Assembly (NCBI GenBank): GCA_930367215.1
Contig: OV884056.1
Location: forward strand, 52,328,308 to 52,392,307
Length of the DNA: 64,000 nucleotides
DNA from: Pollenia angustigena
Lineage: Eukaryota; Arthropoda; Insecta; Diptera; Polleniidae
Reading direction: 5' to 3'
A program made the translations under genes and the position numbers. Under the pieces are notes generated by a model. It worked only from the letters and a program-made list of their open reading frames with translations. It searched no databases and was not told the DNA's origin. Shown piece after piece: positions 11,115 to 21,248 of the stretch (positions within the stretch are counted from its first letter, which is position 1; each line of letters begins with the position of its first letter).

Positions 11115-11397
11115 CGAACATTTTCAAAGCTCGTTTGCAAACAACAAACATTAAAGTATCACTTTACTCTATTTGGTATAGCCGACGGTTGTATTTTCGC
11201 CGCCGTCGTTGAAAAATTTTTAATTTAAGTAAATTTTGGACGCCGTCAACGATATGTGTTACTGGCGTTCTCAACGTCTGCAATGTCACATCGGCTTCGA
11301 GTGCAATGTTACGACAATTATAAGGTTACGACGTAATCTCTATTGATAGTTTTCGACATGAGCTACAGATACACTTTTTCCCACTTTTCGAGAAACG

Positions 11398-11738
11398 ATG
11401 GAATATTTTGTTTCACATCTTTTCGATGCGAGAAGTTCTCACTATACAGAACTTGGGTACTGGTCTGAGTTTCGCACAAATGTTTCAGTCTTAGAAGAAT
11501 TAAATATAAAAGACAGTTTAACGAAACGTTTGAGCAGGTCATATTTTAAATACTTCGGTCATATTGCTAGAAAAAAGTTCAGCATAGCACAAAAGAAGCA
11601 ATTAGCAGAAGTGGAAGACCGTCGACAAAGTGGTTGGATTAATTGAAGCCATTCATTGGAGGAGCGACTTTGACTGCGGCACGGCACATGACAAATAAAA
11701 GACAAGAATGTAGATCGACAAACAAGAACAACAGCTAA
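11398..11738 (+). pseudogene. LINE pol C-terminal relic, part 4
   Basis: Reads EFRTNVSVLEELNIKDSLTK, then RLSRSYFKYFGHIARKK and a short linker to GWIN; after a one-base frameshift near 11641 it continues TLTAARHMTNKRQECRS. This is the standard C-terminal end of RTE-type pol proteins: the F-G-H-I-x-R box, a Trp-Ile box, then a run ending near an R-x-x-x-x-R motif. Orientation matches the pieces at 4838-7840, so it is probably the far end of the same LINE, separated by the block at 8471-11114. Confidence 0.75.
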
Positions 11739-13190
11739 ATCAAATCCAAAAAAGTTATCTAAAAGCCAACTAAACTTAAGATTGACTCGCGAAATTCCAA
11801 CGGGGAATATGTGTGTGCGAGTGTATTTGTTTGTTATACATTTGCTGTGTTGGTAAAATTCAAATTGTTTTAATATTATTCTCTATTTTATTTTAATATT
11901 ATTTTCTTTTACTTCTTTGCTTATTTTCTACATTTGGTTTGAATTTTTTTCCTCTACTTTTACACCGCCTTTGGAAAAAAAACTCAAACTGAATTTGAAA
12001 TCGCTTGGCCATTCTTTGGCTGGCTGTTTTGCGTTTGGTTGGCTTGACTTGAGGTTACTTGGCTGCATGCCAACTTCTTCGCCAATAACACACAAGTATA
12101 ACTGCAGGAGCTTCCTTATGCTTAAAAATGTTCGAGGTTGGGATTGTAGCAGGTGGTCCTTCTTATCTACTCAGTGGATCTAATGGATGGTTTAAATTGA
12201 GTTGGTGGGTTCAAGCACACATTCGTGATTTCTTAAAGAAGGGTATGAGACGATGTTGGTAAATTTACCATTTATTCCCTTTACTTGCATTTTTTTTTTT
12301 TTTTTTCTTCTTTTTTGACGTCGTTTCATGCAGAGTTCTTCCTGTTTACTTTAATTAAATGTAAGTAGTGTATAAACTAAAATATTTAACATGTAAAGTT
12401 TACTTACAATTTTATGCTGAAATGTAGAAGAAAGAAAAACCTTTTAATTATTTTTTTTTTTTTATAAATTCGTTAAGGATTTTTTTTTTTTTTTTTTTGA
12501 AAGATAAGAGAAATTGAGATGAGAACATTTTTTTTTATTTGCAGTTATTTAACAAAATAAATTAGATTTTTAGGAATATGATGGCTGCCTTTAATGAATT
12601 ATTTGGCATTTAAATTAAAAAAATTGTCAAGATAATACAACAAAAAAGGAAGAAAATATAGTAAGTCAGGCAAAAACATATTGATTAAAGCTGAAACTTA
12701 AGCTTTCGAATGGTGTTTCTATTTATAACTAAAGGTCTGCATCGAATACATCAGTTTTTGTTGTACACGTCAAGTTATTTTTTTCGAGTATGGCACATAA
12801 TTTTATCTTTCTCATCACTCAAATAATACAGAGAACTAAAATGTTGTTTGTGACATACAATCAAGTGTGTAGCACAGCCAAATGGGTTCTTAAAAAATTA
12901 AACTTATAAATATGTGAACATATGAAAGTATGAACAAAAAAAAAACAAGCACTGCAAGGATATTATGCACTTCATGTGGTAAGCCAAACAATTATTTGTG
13001 GTAAATTTATATATAAATGTTCTTATTAACCACAGTATGATCGGAGTCAACCATTATATGGTAATCGCTACTTTATGGAGGACTTAATCCCCTTATTATA
13101 TAGTTTCCGTGACAATTATATGAATCAAGTAACTGCAATTCCTATGATAATGTGTATAATAAACGATTCACTAGTTTCGTAACAACACTA
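11739..13190. other. Spacer with T-runs, no gene seen
   Basis: An 88-codon frame at 11917-12183 lies in slightly more GC-rich DNA but shows no domain I know. 12290-12500 holds long T-runs. Around 13020-13100, words such as ACCATTATATGGT and ATGGAGGACTTAATC suggest a worn fragment of the palindromic MITE family at 1157. Confidence 0.4.
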
Positions 13191-13428
13191 TACAGAAAAA
13201 ATTCTCGAAAATTTTTCACTAATTAAAGCATTAATCAAAAATAAAATCAGTTTTAATTGAAAGTGTAATCAAGTGAATTAAAAGTTTAATCAAGTGAATT
13301 AAACGTTTAATCAATTAAATTAAACGCTTTATTGATACTATTAATTTGTTTACTGGTGCAAATTTGATTAATTTTTTAATTCAAATCACAAATTTTTTAA
13401 TTGAAATCTATTTTTATTTTTTTCTGTG
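13191..13428. mobile_element. Short CACAGAAAAA-type MITE
   Basis: About 238 bp with ends TACAGAAAAAAT and TTTTTTTCTGTG, flanked by TA. The interior is nearly palindromic, built on AATAAAATCAGTTTTAATT and TTAAACGTTTAAT words. The same interior recurs at 30825, 44100, about 59745 and about 60383. Confidence 0.7.
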
Positions 13429-13531
13429 TATTTTTCAAACGGAAAAAGGAATCTTCTATAACAAATTTGCATATAAGCATTTAAAACTAAATGGTTTTTG
13501 ACTGTTTTGGAGTCAAGATTTTCTAAAATTT

Positions 13532-14366
13532 CAAAAGATTTTGTTATTCGTGCTTAATTCCCAGTTTTTATTCTTGATAAAAACACTTGAAATTTATTGT
13601 TGATGGGATAAGCTTTTCCTATGCGCATTTCACTGGTTGCTTAGGCCAGATCATCAGGAAACTTCATCCATAAAGATTTTAGAAAAACTAAATATATTAA
13701 ACCAGATAAAACTGTTAAACGTTTAAGACTTATAGCAACAGTTCTACTTGTAATAATATCAAAGTTTAAACAGAACACATCAACAATAAACAGTGGGTTT
13801 ATCTCATCTTACATTCCCCACTACAATTAGTTGAAATTCTCTCAACATTCATTGTAGTTGTAAGTAGGTTAAGAAAAACAAAATAAAAACAACAACAATT
13901 TACAAAAGATGTTTTCAATTAAGTGTTTTTTTAGGCCGTGCACTTGCCTGTTTATTATCAAAAAGTAATTTCAATTTTTGGGTATACAAAATTTTAATTT
14001 CAATAAACAGTGGGTGTATCTCATCTAACATTCCCCACTACAATTAGTTGATATTCTCCCCACTGTTTATTGTTGATGTGTTTTGTTTAAACTTTGATAC
14101 TATTACAAGTAGAACTGTTGCTATAAGTCTTATACGTTTAACAGTTTTATTTGGTTTAATATCTTTAGTTTTTCTAAAATCTTTATGGATGAAGTTTCCT
14201 GATGAACAGGCCTAAGCAACCAGTGAAATGCGCATAGGAATAGCTTATCCCATCAACAATAAATTTCAAGTGTTTTTATCAAGAATAAAAACTGGGAATT
14301 AAGCACGAATAACAAAATCTTTTGAAATTAAAATTTTGTATTCCCAAAAATTTAAATTACTTTTTG
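13532..14366. mobile_element. Foldback element with 15-bp TSD, copy 1
   Basis: About 835 bp of two long inverted arms. The left starts AAAGATTTTGTTATTCGTGC and the right ends in its inverse. Shared arm words include TTTATTGTTGATGGGATAAG, GCGCATTTCACTGGTTGC, AACTTCATCCATAAAG and AATAAACAGTGGG. The right end extends about 40 bp past the inverted part. Flanks are the identical 15-mer GATTTTCTAAAATTT at 13517-13531 and 14366-14380. No coding frame. See also 31909-32705. Confidence 0.75.
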
Positions 14367-14969
14367 ATTTTCTAAAATTTTATTTCCATAATACAAAAAC
14401 CCATGCATTCCGAACAATATTTTTGTCCGGATAATTTTTTTTATATTGAGTTTGTTGTCTTACTTTTGAGAGAGGGGGAGAGATTTTATTTGGTTCGACA
14501 AGTTTTTTCTTGAATTGGTTTAATTTACAAAACTGTTCAAAACAAAATGAACTGAGATCAGTGTTGCCACTTTGTGGGTAATTACCCGACTTTGGTATAA
14601 TTTTTACTGTCCTGGGTAGAGCGTGGGTAATTTCTCTTAGGTGTAATTCAGATGTTATATAAAATTCTTACTTCAGATACACAAATAAAATCAAGATTCA
14701 ATATCAGTGATGGCATTTATTTCTTTTTTAAATATTGTTGATAAAACATGCACAGTCTTCTGAACCAAAGCCTCGGTTTCTTTTTTAGAAAAATCATCAA
14801 TCATTTAATATATATTTTCAAAAGTTCGATAACGAATGTCGCAAGATGGACTCTTAGATTTGGATAAAGATGGCTATCATAGTGATTAAGAACCTGAGGT
14901 TTATTGAAAAAAGTTATTCAAACTAAAAACTAGCCTGGGGGAAGAAATGTTTCCAATATTCCAAAATAT

Positions 14970-15071
14970 TCAGCCCAATTATGAGTTTTTTCCCTTTTCC
15001 TATTTAAATTTAATTGTAAAATAGGAGCAGCTAATAAACTCCTGCGGAATTTTGATTCATAATTGGGCTGA
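14970..15071. mobile_element. 102-bp hairpin MITE
   Basis: Inverted ends TCAGCCCAATTATGA and TCATAATTGGGCTGA enclose an A/T-rich centre. No obvious target duplication beyond A/T flanks. It sits inside the hAT-type element at 14559. Confidence 0.6.
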
Positions 15072-15328
15072 TAATTAATTTTATTTTTATCTGGCAACTT
15101 TCAAATGATTTAGCTTGGATTATATTTAATGCCCTTAATAGTTGTAAAACTGAATTACGAAAGTGACAGACAGACGTATAAATCCCTGCAGGCAGTTGGC
15201 TTACTAAAATAAGGTATAAAGGGTATTTTTAAGACCATGAAACTTTAAATAGTAGACAATACAAAAAATTTATTTTAATCATAGATTAAAACACGGCATT
15301 ATCAATTGAAACTTATTTCAAACAAATA

Positions 15329-16148
15329 CACAGAAAAAATTATTGCCGAATTATTTTCAAACAAACGCTTGTTTGAAAATTTTTTTAATTTCTATAAATT
15401 TTTTTACTGATTCAAACAATATTTTTGTTTGATTTTTATTTAACCAACAAAAATGAGGACAACTCTTCAAAAATATAATAATCGCGTTATTGGTGTCAAG
15501 TTTTGATAATTTTGTATGAAATATTTAACGCTCTTTAATGTTGTCGTCTTTTTGCATTTTTTTTATTTGATCGTAAGCAACACTTCTTTATGTGAAATAT
15601 AAGAACAACAACAAAAAACACACACAGTCTATTTTTGGACGCTTTAAAAAAGTGCAACTATAAGAAAAACATTAGCAGAAACAACATTACAAGAAACAAA
15701 ATCCCGTATTCAATTTTTTAAAACTGTTTGCTTAAATACATGAAATACAAAAATAGAATGATGACGAAAAAGATATCGAGTCGGTCTGCTGCCGTTTTTG
15801 GTTACATTTCTTCTTTAGCAAAGGAAAGGATACAGCAACAGAGAGTGATAAAGAAAAACATTGTGTGCTCTGCCGCCATCTTCTCATACAGTGCTTACTT
15901 GTGTGCGCGTCATTGCTTGTGCAAAAACTTCTTATTTTTATTTTGAAATTTTGTATATGAATTTCAGTAAACTTTTTGTTTGATTCAGTTAAATTATTTA
16001 TTTGAAAAAATCAGTGTTTTTTTTTCAATAAACAAAATGCAAATAAATTTTTTGAATATGCAAATTTGTTTAAAGGACCGATTTCAGACAAAAAATTGTT
16101 TGATTCTACAAATTTTTTGTTTGAATTGGAAAAATAATTTTTTCTGTG
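15329..16148. mobile_element. CACAGAAAAAATTATT MITE
   Basis: An 820-bp element with ends CACAGAAAAAATTATT and its exact inverse AATAATTTTTTCTGTG, each flanked by TA. It lies inside the hAT-type element and interrupts an open frame (RYI codons at 16149). Near 15755 it holds AGAATGATGACGAAA followed by ATATCG and TCTGCTG words, a stretch also present in the centre of the element at 2564. The 72-codon frame at 15728-15946 overlaps this shared stretch but shows no family motif. Confidence 0.85.
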
Positions 16149-16340
16149 TATGTATCGCGCCTGTTCTTGACGAAATGCATTGAAGACGTCCAATAAAATA
16201 TCCTCTCTTTCGAGAATTTCTGGCTGCATGCCACCAATTAAATAAACAATGTTGAAATCCAAGACGTCAATTGTTGCCGGCTTATCAGCATTTTGCACCT
16301 TCTCTAGATATATGCAACCAAATGTGGAACTTACACTCAC
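16149..16340 (-). pseudogene. Unrecognised ORF relic cut by a MITE
   Basis: Minus-strand frame from an ATG at 16338-16340, about 64 codons, including ATIDVLDFNIVYLIGGMQPE and ILLDVFNAFRQEQARYI. It stops being original sequence at 16149, where the TA-flanked MITE begins; the remaining codons are MITE. It lies in a hAT-type element, so it may be a transposase remnant, but I recognise no hAT motif. A captured host fragment is also possible. Confidence 0.35.
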
Positions 16341-16609
16341 TATTTTAGGAGTTTTATTTTATGTTTTTTTAATAGTTTTTTAAATCATTTATTTTATTTT
16401 TGTTAATTTATTTGCATCTATTAATCTTCTTTCAATGAGCTTGTTGTGCTTTGCTTCTTTGTAAATGTCTTTTTATTAAATAAAACTTCAATTTTATATC
16501 AGGTGTAATTTCTTATAAATTGGGTAATTTTGCTTCATCTCAAGTGTAATTTTGAATTTTGCTGGTGGTAACACTGTCTGAGATGCAACTTTTTGTCAAT
16601 TTGTACATA

Positions 16610-17356
16610 CACAATAAAAATTATTACTTTTAGGCCCGTTTTCACAACTTACCGATAGCTAAAGGTAGGATTTTATCGGCCGTGTAAAAAGTGTTCCATT
16701 GTTACAACTTTATTTTAACCTACCAGATACGATGAACCTTAATTTACATTATCGTTCACTTTAGGTTAAAGTTAAGTTTTAATAATGGAACACTTTATAT
16801 AAGGCCGTTTAAACTCTACTATTAGCTATCGGAAAGTTGTGAAAACGGACCTTAAAGCTTTTGTAATAATTTAATCAATAATTTTAAATGTAGTTAATGT
16901 AATAATTTAATCAATTTTTTTTTTTTTGAAAAATAAATTGAAAATATAATTTTGATTAAATTAACATTTTAGTTGTTTTGAAATAAGTTTTTAATTAAAA
17001 TATTAATTAAATAACCAAAAATCTTAATTAATTTTTTCGTTAAAAAAAAAAAAAATTTTAACTTGTAAAATTGTTGTTGGGAATTGACAAAACCTGATCT
17101 ATATTTCATTAAATCAATTAACACATTGTTTGAAACGGCAAAGTTTTTTGATAGTTTTTTTTTTCATTAAAATTAAAAATTTCATTTATTGCAAACAAAA
17201 GTATTCACAATTTTAAATTTTTACAATTTTTAGTAATCTATGTAATCATTTTGGTAAGAGGTGCAAATTGAACAAATTGTTTGCTTAATTCAATTAAATT
17301 GTTATGAATTTGGTGGCAATTTAAAATTAAAGAGGCAATTTAAAATTTTTTCTGTG
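16610..17356. mobile_element. TA-flanked MITE with nested TTAA element
   Basis: Ends CACAATAAAAATTATTAC and TTTTTTCTGTG, flanked by TA. The interior matches the element at 31460-32827 (shared words ATATAATTTTGAT, AAATCAATTAACA, ACGGCAAAGTTTTTTGATA). A 219-bp TTAA-type MITE interrupts its left end at 16633. Confidence 0.7.
16633..16851. mobile_element. TTAA-type MITE, 219 bp
   Basis: Terminal inverted repeats of about 33 bp, starting GGCCCGTTTTCACAACTTAC and ending GTTGTGAAAACGGACC. Flanks TTTA (16629-16632) and TTAA (16852-16855). The interior mirrors itself around the centre (AAAGTGTTCCATT against AATGGAACACTTT). Nested in the element at 16610. Confidence 0.75.
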
Positions 17357-17989
17357 TAAAACATGAATTGAGCTGCCACATCATATAGTGTTTATGCATT
17401 TATATTACAACAATTGTTTTTTTGCTGAATAATTAAATAATAAAAAATAAATATAATATAATACAATCACTTTCCTTTTTCGTCCATTTTCTATTAAAAA
17501 ACAATTCAATATAAGTAGTTTGCTAGTTGTGCTGCCATATTGTATAATCGCGTACATCTCTAAACCGTATCGTAGCTTTGTCTTTCCGGACAAATTTTCC
17601 GAATGGAAATATGAAAATGGTGGTTATTCTTTCATGGCACTTCAAGAAGTTCAACACTCAGGAGTTTATTGCGATTTCTGTCCAAACTCAGGATCAAAAA
17701 AAGTATGTCACACATATGTGACATGAATTTTGAAAAACATTCTCTAAACAGAAACTGTGTGTCACATATTTGTGCCATACTTCAGAGTCACTTATAAGTG
17801 ACATGAGCTTTAAAAAAAATTGTTGTCACATATATGAGTCACTTAATGGTTTTACTTTAATAAATGAAACAAAAATCTAAAAAAATTTTTTTAAATGTAT
17901 TTTAAAACAATGATATAGACAAAATCTAATTAATTTCCCAGTATCTGAAGACTCCACATATTAACTAATTCCTCATCATATATCATATC
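17357..17989. other. Spacer with GTCACATATGTGAC-like palindromes
   Basis: No gene recognised. Between 17700 and 17850 are several related words: GTCACACATATGTGAC, GTGTCACATATTTGTG, GTCACTTATAAGTGAC and GTCACATATATGAGTCAC. The 62- and 68-codon frames nearby have no known motif. Confidence 0.5.
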
Positions 17990-18446
17990 TTCTATATAAT
18001 TAAAATGAAATGTTGTCTGTTGCTGATGACATAACTTGAGAACGGCTTGACCGATTTTTTCTTTAAAATAATCGCTATGGTCCAACTTAGGTTTTTACGG
18101 AAAGAAAACCCCGCCACTTTTACGCCCACTTTTTTCGATTTACCTAAAATCAGAAAACGGCTCCATCGATATGACTAATGTTTTTTCAAATGTTCGTCTT
18201 AATCCATTTTAAGTTTTCATCGAAAGAAAAATTTACCACGCCTACTTTTACGCCCACTTTTTCTATTTTATTTCACCGATTTGGACGATATTTTCTTTAA
18301 AACGATCGCCATGGTCCAACTTAGGTTTTTAAGGAAAAAAAATATTGCCCCGCCCACTTTTACGCCCACTTTTTTAGATTTACCTAAAATCGGAAAACGG
18401 CTCCATCGATCATTAGTAATCAGCTTCCGAGCGAAGCCGGGAGTTC
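17990..18446 (-). repeat. Dispersed repeat, minus orientation
   Basis: Internal repeats read, on the minus strand, GATGGAGCCGTTTTCTGATT, then AGTGGGCGTAAAAGTGGCG and TTGGACCATAGCGAT, two to three times over. The same blocks form the repeat at 28102-28770. The right edge ends GCTTCCGAGCGAAGCCGGG, resembling a widespread insect repeat end. Class not assigned. Confidence 0.65.
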
Positions 18447-18790
18447 TCTTCGGCTCTTAATACCTGGGAAAATACAACTTTCAGAATCTTTAAGTCCAAA
18501 TCACTTGCGCTGGAGATCTGTTTTTGATTACTAATCTATTTGCACGTAATTTTGATATTTTTTCTGTTACTATTCTGTAGATATAAAGAACCCTTTTGTG
18601 TTTGTATTGAAGGTGCCACGCTGATTGCTTCAATCCTGTCCACTTTATTACAGATGTTTTGTATTGTATTGTTAAGTACCGAAGAGTCATAAAGTTTCTA
18701 AAGTAAGTTTTAATAAAAAAAAAAAATAAAACAAAATCACATTACAGGAGGTACCCAAAATAAAATCCCTTTTTTTGAATAACTACTAAA

Positions 18791-18950
18791 GGCCGTTACA
18801 CACTATCCCACAAAGTCTTAAGTGTTTTACAAAAACTCTTCCCTGATCTAATTATTGTTTGAAAATTTTCAAAAAACAATAACAACTTATCATGACAGTG
18901 TTGCATTTTCGTAAAATACTTTTAACTTTGTGAGATAGAGTAAAACGGCC
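18791..18950. mobile_element. TTAA-type MITE candidate, 160 bp
   Basis: Inverted ends GGCCGTTACACACTATCCCA and ATAGAGTAAAACGGCC. Flanks are TAAA and TTTA, so a TTAA target is possible but not intact. A second related element starts immediately after it. Confidence 0.55.
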
Positions 18951-18955
18951 TTTAA

Positions 18956-19260
18956 GGCTGAGTTAAGCTAACGTTGCAGTACCTGTAATGTACCGTATCG
19001 TGCTGCAAGCAAATTGGTGCACTTATAGAACATTTTAAATGTGTCATATGTTTTCCCCATACATAAACAAAAAGCAATGATATCCATGCATAAAACAATA
19101 CACACAGTGATAGGAACAAAAAATGTTTAAATGGTTTCCACTGTGCAGAAAAAGTACCAAGTGATTTAAATTGAATTAAAACAGTATTTTGTGTATGTAA
19201 AACAACATTAATAATTTAATATTTGTTATATATATTATGGAATTACAATAAACAAATATG
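18956..19260 (+). mobile_element. Truncated copy of element at 26547
   Basis: Starts GGCTGAGTTAAGCTAACGTT and shares GTGCACTTATAGAACAT, ACAATACACACAGTGATAG and AGAAAAAGTACCAAGT with the longer element at 26547-27296. The right end is missing or decayed. Confidence 0.6.
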
Positions 19261-19596
19261 TTTTTTAGCATATACATTAGTGTGTCCCAAAAAAAAAAAT
19301 ATTTTGTGTCTCAAGCATAACTTAAAAGCTTTATAAGTAAAGTATTTTGGAGATTTGTTTTCAGATTTTTCGGAAGAGGTCGCTCAAGTCGAGTATCTGC
19401 CAAAAATTGCCAGTCTTTTTTTGAGTTTTCTTTATAACTTTCACTTTTAAGGACATAATTTAAAAGAAAAATGTCCAAGCTTTATTTTTGTGTGCAGAAA
19501 CTATAAATTTTTGCAATGAATTTGGTAATTTTGGTAAAATTTTTCGTGATTTTTCAATACATTTTGTAAATAACACTTTATAACTTTTAAAATTAC
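19261..19596. other. Unassigned AT-rich sequence
   Basis: Contains TGTGTCCCAAAAAAAA near 19282, but I see no second repeat end and no coding frame. It immediately precedes the mariner fragment. Confidence 0.4.
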
Positions 19597-19704
19597 ATAG
19601 AACCTCAATTATGCCTCAGCGTCATCGAAAATTTGGACCATCGGATGGAGGTGTGCCGCCGAGGTCGCGGCGGCCATTTGGCAGATCTTTTGTTCCATAC
19701 ATAA
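19597..19704 (+). pseudogene. Mariner-type transposase C-terminal fragment
   Basis: The plus frame from 19597 gives 35 codons, IEPQLCLSVIENLDHRMEVC then RRGRGGHLADLLFHT, and a TAA stop at 19702. The basic tail ending G-G-H-L-A-D-x-x-F is the usual C-terminus of Tc1/mariner-superfamily transposases. Downstream ACCATACCAATATTATCATA and CAACATCGGCCC match the 3' flank of the transposase pseudogene at 55192. That copy lacks exactly this C-terminus. The 63-codon frame starting at 19611 is out of phase and not the real reading. Confidence 0.8.
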
Positions 19705-20132
19705 TTGAACCATACCAATATTATCATAATCAACATCGGCCCTTAAAACTTAACCAACCTTTAGTAAAATATATTTCGATAAAAAAATCGACCCGAGGCT
19801 AGTTATTAGTGAGCTAGCATGTCAGTGCAATGGTTGCTGGTTTAATTCTCTTAAGAGACTCTGGTCTGTTTCAAGCTAAAGGTCAAGGTTACAATTGCTC
19901 GGTTAATTAAGTTAAGTTAAGAATTTAATTTGTAGTTGTGTTTGCAAATCTTAATGTATATACAGTGAACTCGCGATAACTTGAACTAATATTTGCCATG
20001 GCTTTTCACGTTTTCGAGTTTGATCACGTTATCGAATGCCAAAATTTTAAAAAAATAATACCCCTATTTAAAAATAAATAGATAAACAGTATGTATTTTA
20101 AACGAATACTTTATTCATTTTTAATAACAAAA

Positions 20133-20373
20133 AATATATCGTCGGCCCCACTCGATTTTTTTCGAAATTGAGTTTTTTAGTGATTCCAATATATTTTCCA
20201 CAAATACACCTCGTCACAAAAATTTAATACAATAGCATCAATATATCAGTTTAACAAGCAATTGAACAAGCCATTTACATTTTGATACAAACAGTTTCTA
20301 TTATGTTTTTGCCTTCTCCTGGAAAGTTGCATTTATGTGAGTTAAGGCCTTTCTACATGAGACCAACGATATG
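20133..20373. mobile_element. Inverted-repeat MITE nested in pogo element
   Basis: Shares most of its length, reversed, with 41790-42045: CACAAATACACCTCGTCACA, AAGCAATTGAACAAGCCAT, TCTCCTGGAAAGTTGCATTT. The right arm GAGTTAAGGCCTTTCTACAT is intact. The left arm is short (TATCGTCGGCCCCACTCG), as if about 20 bp had been lost. Confidence 0.7.
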
Positions 20374-20589
20374 TATGTGCAATTATTCAGTTGATACATA
20401 AAAAAATATATTTGTTATGAATATCATTAAAAAATACACATAAAAGTAACAAAAACGAATAGAAATATTTTTTTGCTTGAAGAATGTTTATAAGGGGAAA
20501 AAAATACACAAGAAAAAACGGTCATCTCTTTTTTAAAAGTTTTTTGTTTGATCATCTTTAACAAAGCTTTTTCTTTTAGTTTTCTTAAC

Positions 20590-20805
20590 ACACTGATTTC
20601 GATTTGATAGGCCATCTCATTTTCAGCCCATATTAATGCCTTATAAGAGCTTCTATTTCCTATTTTTTCCTCTTAATGGAACAAACTGTTGATTAAGCAA
20701 CACCATATTTTCTAACCAAGCCACTGACACTATAACCTTTTGCAATAATTCAAGAATATTTACTTTATTTTTCAAAGATAACACTTTTGGGGCTTTTAAT
20801 GACAT
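20590..20805 (-). pseudogene. Pogo-type transposase N-terminus relic
   Basis: Minus strand from an ATG at 20803-20805: MSLKAPKVLSLKNKVNILEL, then after a frameshift GYSVSGLVRKYGVA, a stop, and STVCSIKRKK. This follows the N-terminal helix-turn-helix of pogo/Tigger transposases (L-S-L-x-x-K-x-x-I-L..., then S-V-S-x-L-x-x-x-Y-G-V-x-x-S-T-V). Several stops and shifts, so inactive. The 62-codon frame at 20427-20615 overlaps its decayed continuation. Confidence 0.75.
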
Positions 20806-20844
20806 TTTCCACTTTCACAAATAACGAATATCGTAGCGACGTTA

Positions 20845-20989
20845 ACATAGCGTCTTCACCTGACAATTTTTTGTCATACCAAACGTCAAAGTCTATATAA
20901 AAAAAAACTCGAAAATTTTTGTCAGCGTTTTTTTAATACGAAGTTTGACGTTTGGTATGACAAAAAATTGTCAGGTGAAGACGCTATGT
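20845..20989. mobile_element. 145-bp hairpin MITE
   Basis: Arms of about 46 bp match perfectly, starting ACATAGCGTCTTCACCTGAC and including CAATTTTTTGTCATACCAAA. Left flank TTAA, right flank TAAA, as for the hairpin at 8320. It lies between the pogo transposase start and the element's right end. Confidence 0.8.
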
Positions 20990-21248
20990 AAAAAACAGCT
21001 AACATGTCAGCGTATACATACATGGATGCAATAAAGAAAAAAGAACGCTGTAACATCAACCAATAAGTGAACTCAATTCGGGGTTTTCCAATTCAAAAAA
21101 CATTTTAAAAAGTAAACAAATATGTGTTCACGTTTTAGAGCTTCCAGATTTTGTTCACGTTTTAGAATGTCCTGTGTAAAAATAAATTGGTTCACGTCTC
21201 TGAGACGTTCACCCTTTTGAGTGTTCACGTTTTCGCGAGTTCACTGTA

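Larger units (their letters stand above)
14559..16576. mobile_element. hAT-type element with nested MITEs
   Basis: Ends CAGTGTTGCCAC and GGTGGTAACACTG, typical of hAT elements. Flanks ACTGAGAT (14551-14558) and TCTGAGAT (16577-16584) match at 7 of 8 positions. It contains a 102-bp hairpin MITE (14970-15071), an 820-bp TA-flanked MITE (15329-16148) and an open-frame relic on the minus strand (16149-16340) cut by the latter. Sub-terminal words GGGTAATT and AGGTGTAATT recur at both ends. Confidence 0.75.
19963..21246 (-). mobile_element. Degraded pogo-like DNA transposon
   Basis: Ends CAGTGAACTCGCGATAACTT and GTTCACGTTTTCGCGAGTTC plus ACTG, each flanked by TA (19961-19962, 21247-21248). Sub-terminal GTTCACGTTTT words repeat several times near the right end. 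On the minus strand a transposase N-terminus relic survives (20590-20805). Two later insertions lie inside, at 20133 and 20845. Termini and protein motif agree with the pogo/Tigger group of Tc1/mariner. Confidence 0.75.

Noticed and set aside
11917..12183. 88-codon ORF in GC-richer DNA as a possible exon
   Set aside because: No domain and no convincing splice context.
16011..16340. Full 109-codon minus ORF as a gene
   Set aside because: Only the part from 16149 is original sequence; the rest is MITE read by chance.
19611..19802. 63-codon ORF starting MPQRHRKF
   Set aside because: Out of phase with the mariner C-terminal reading that explains the same DNA.
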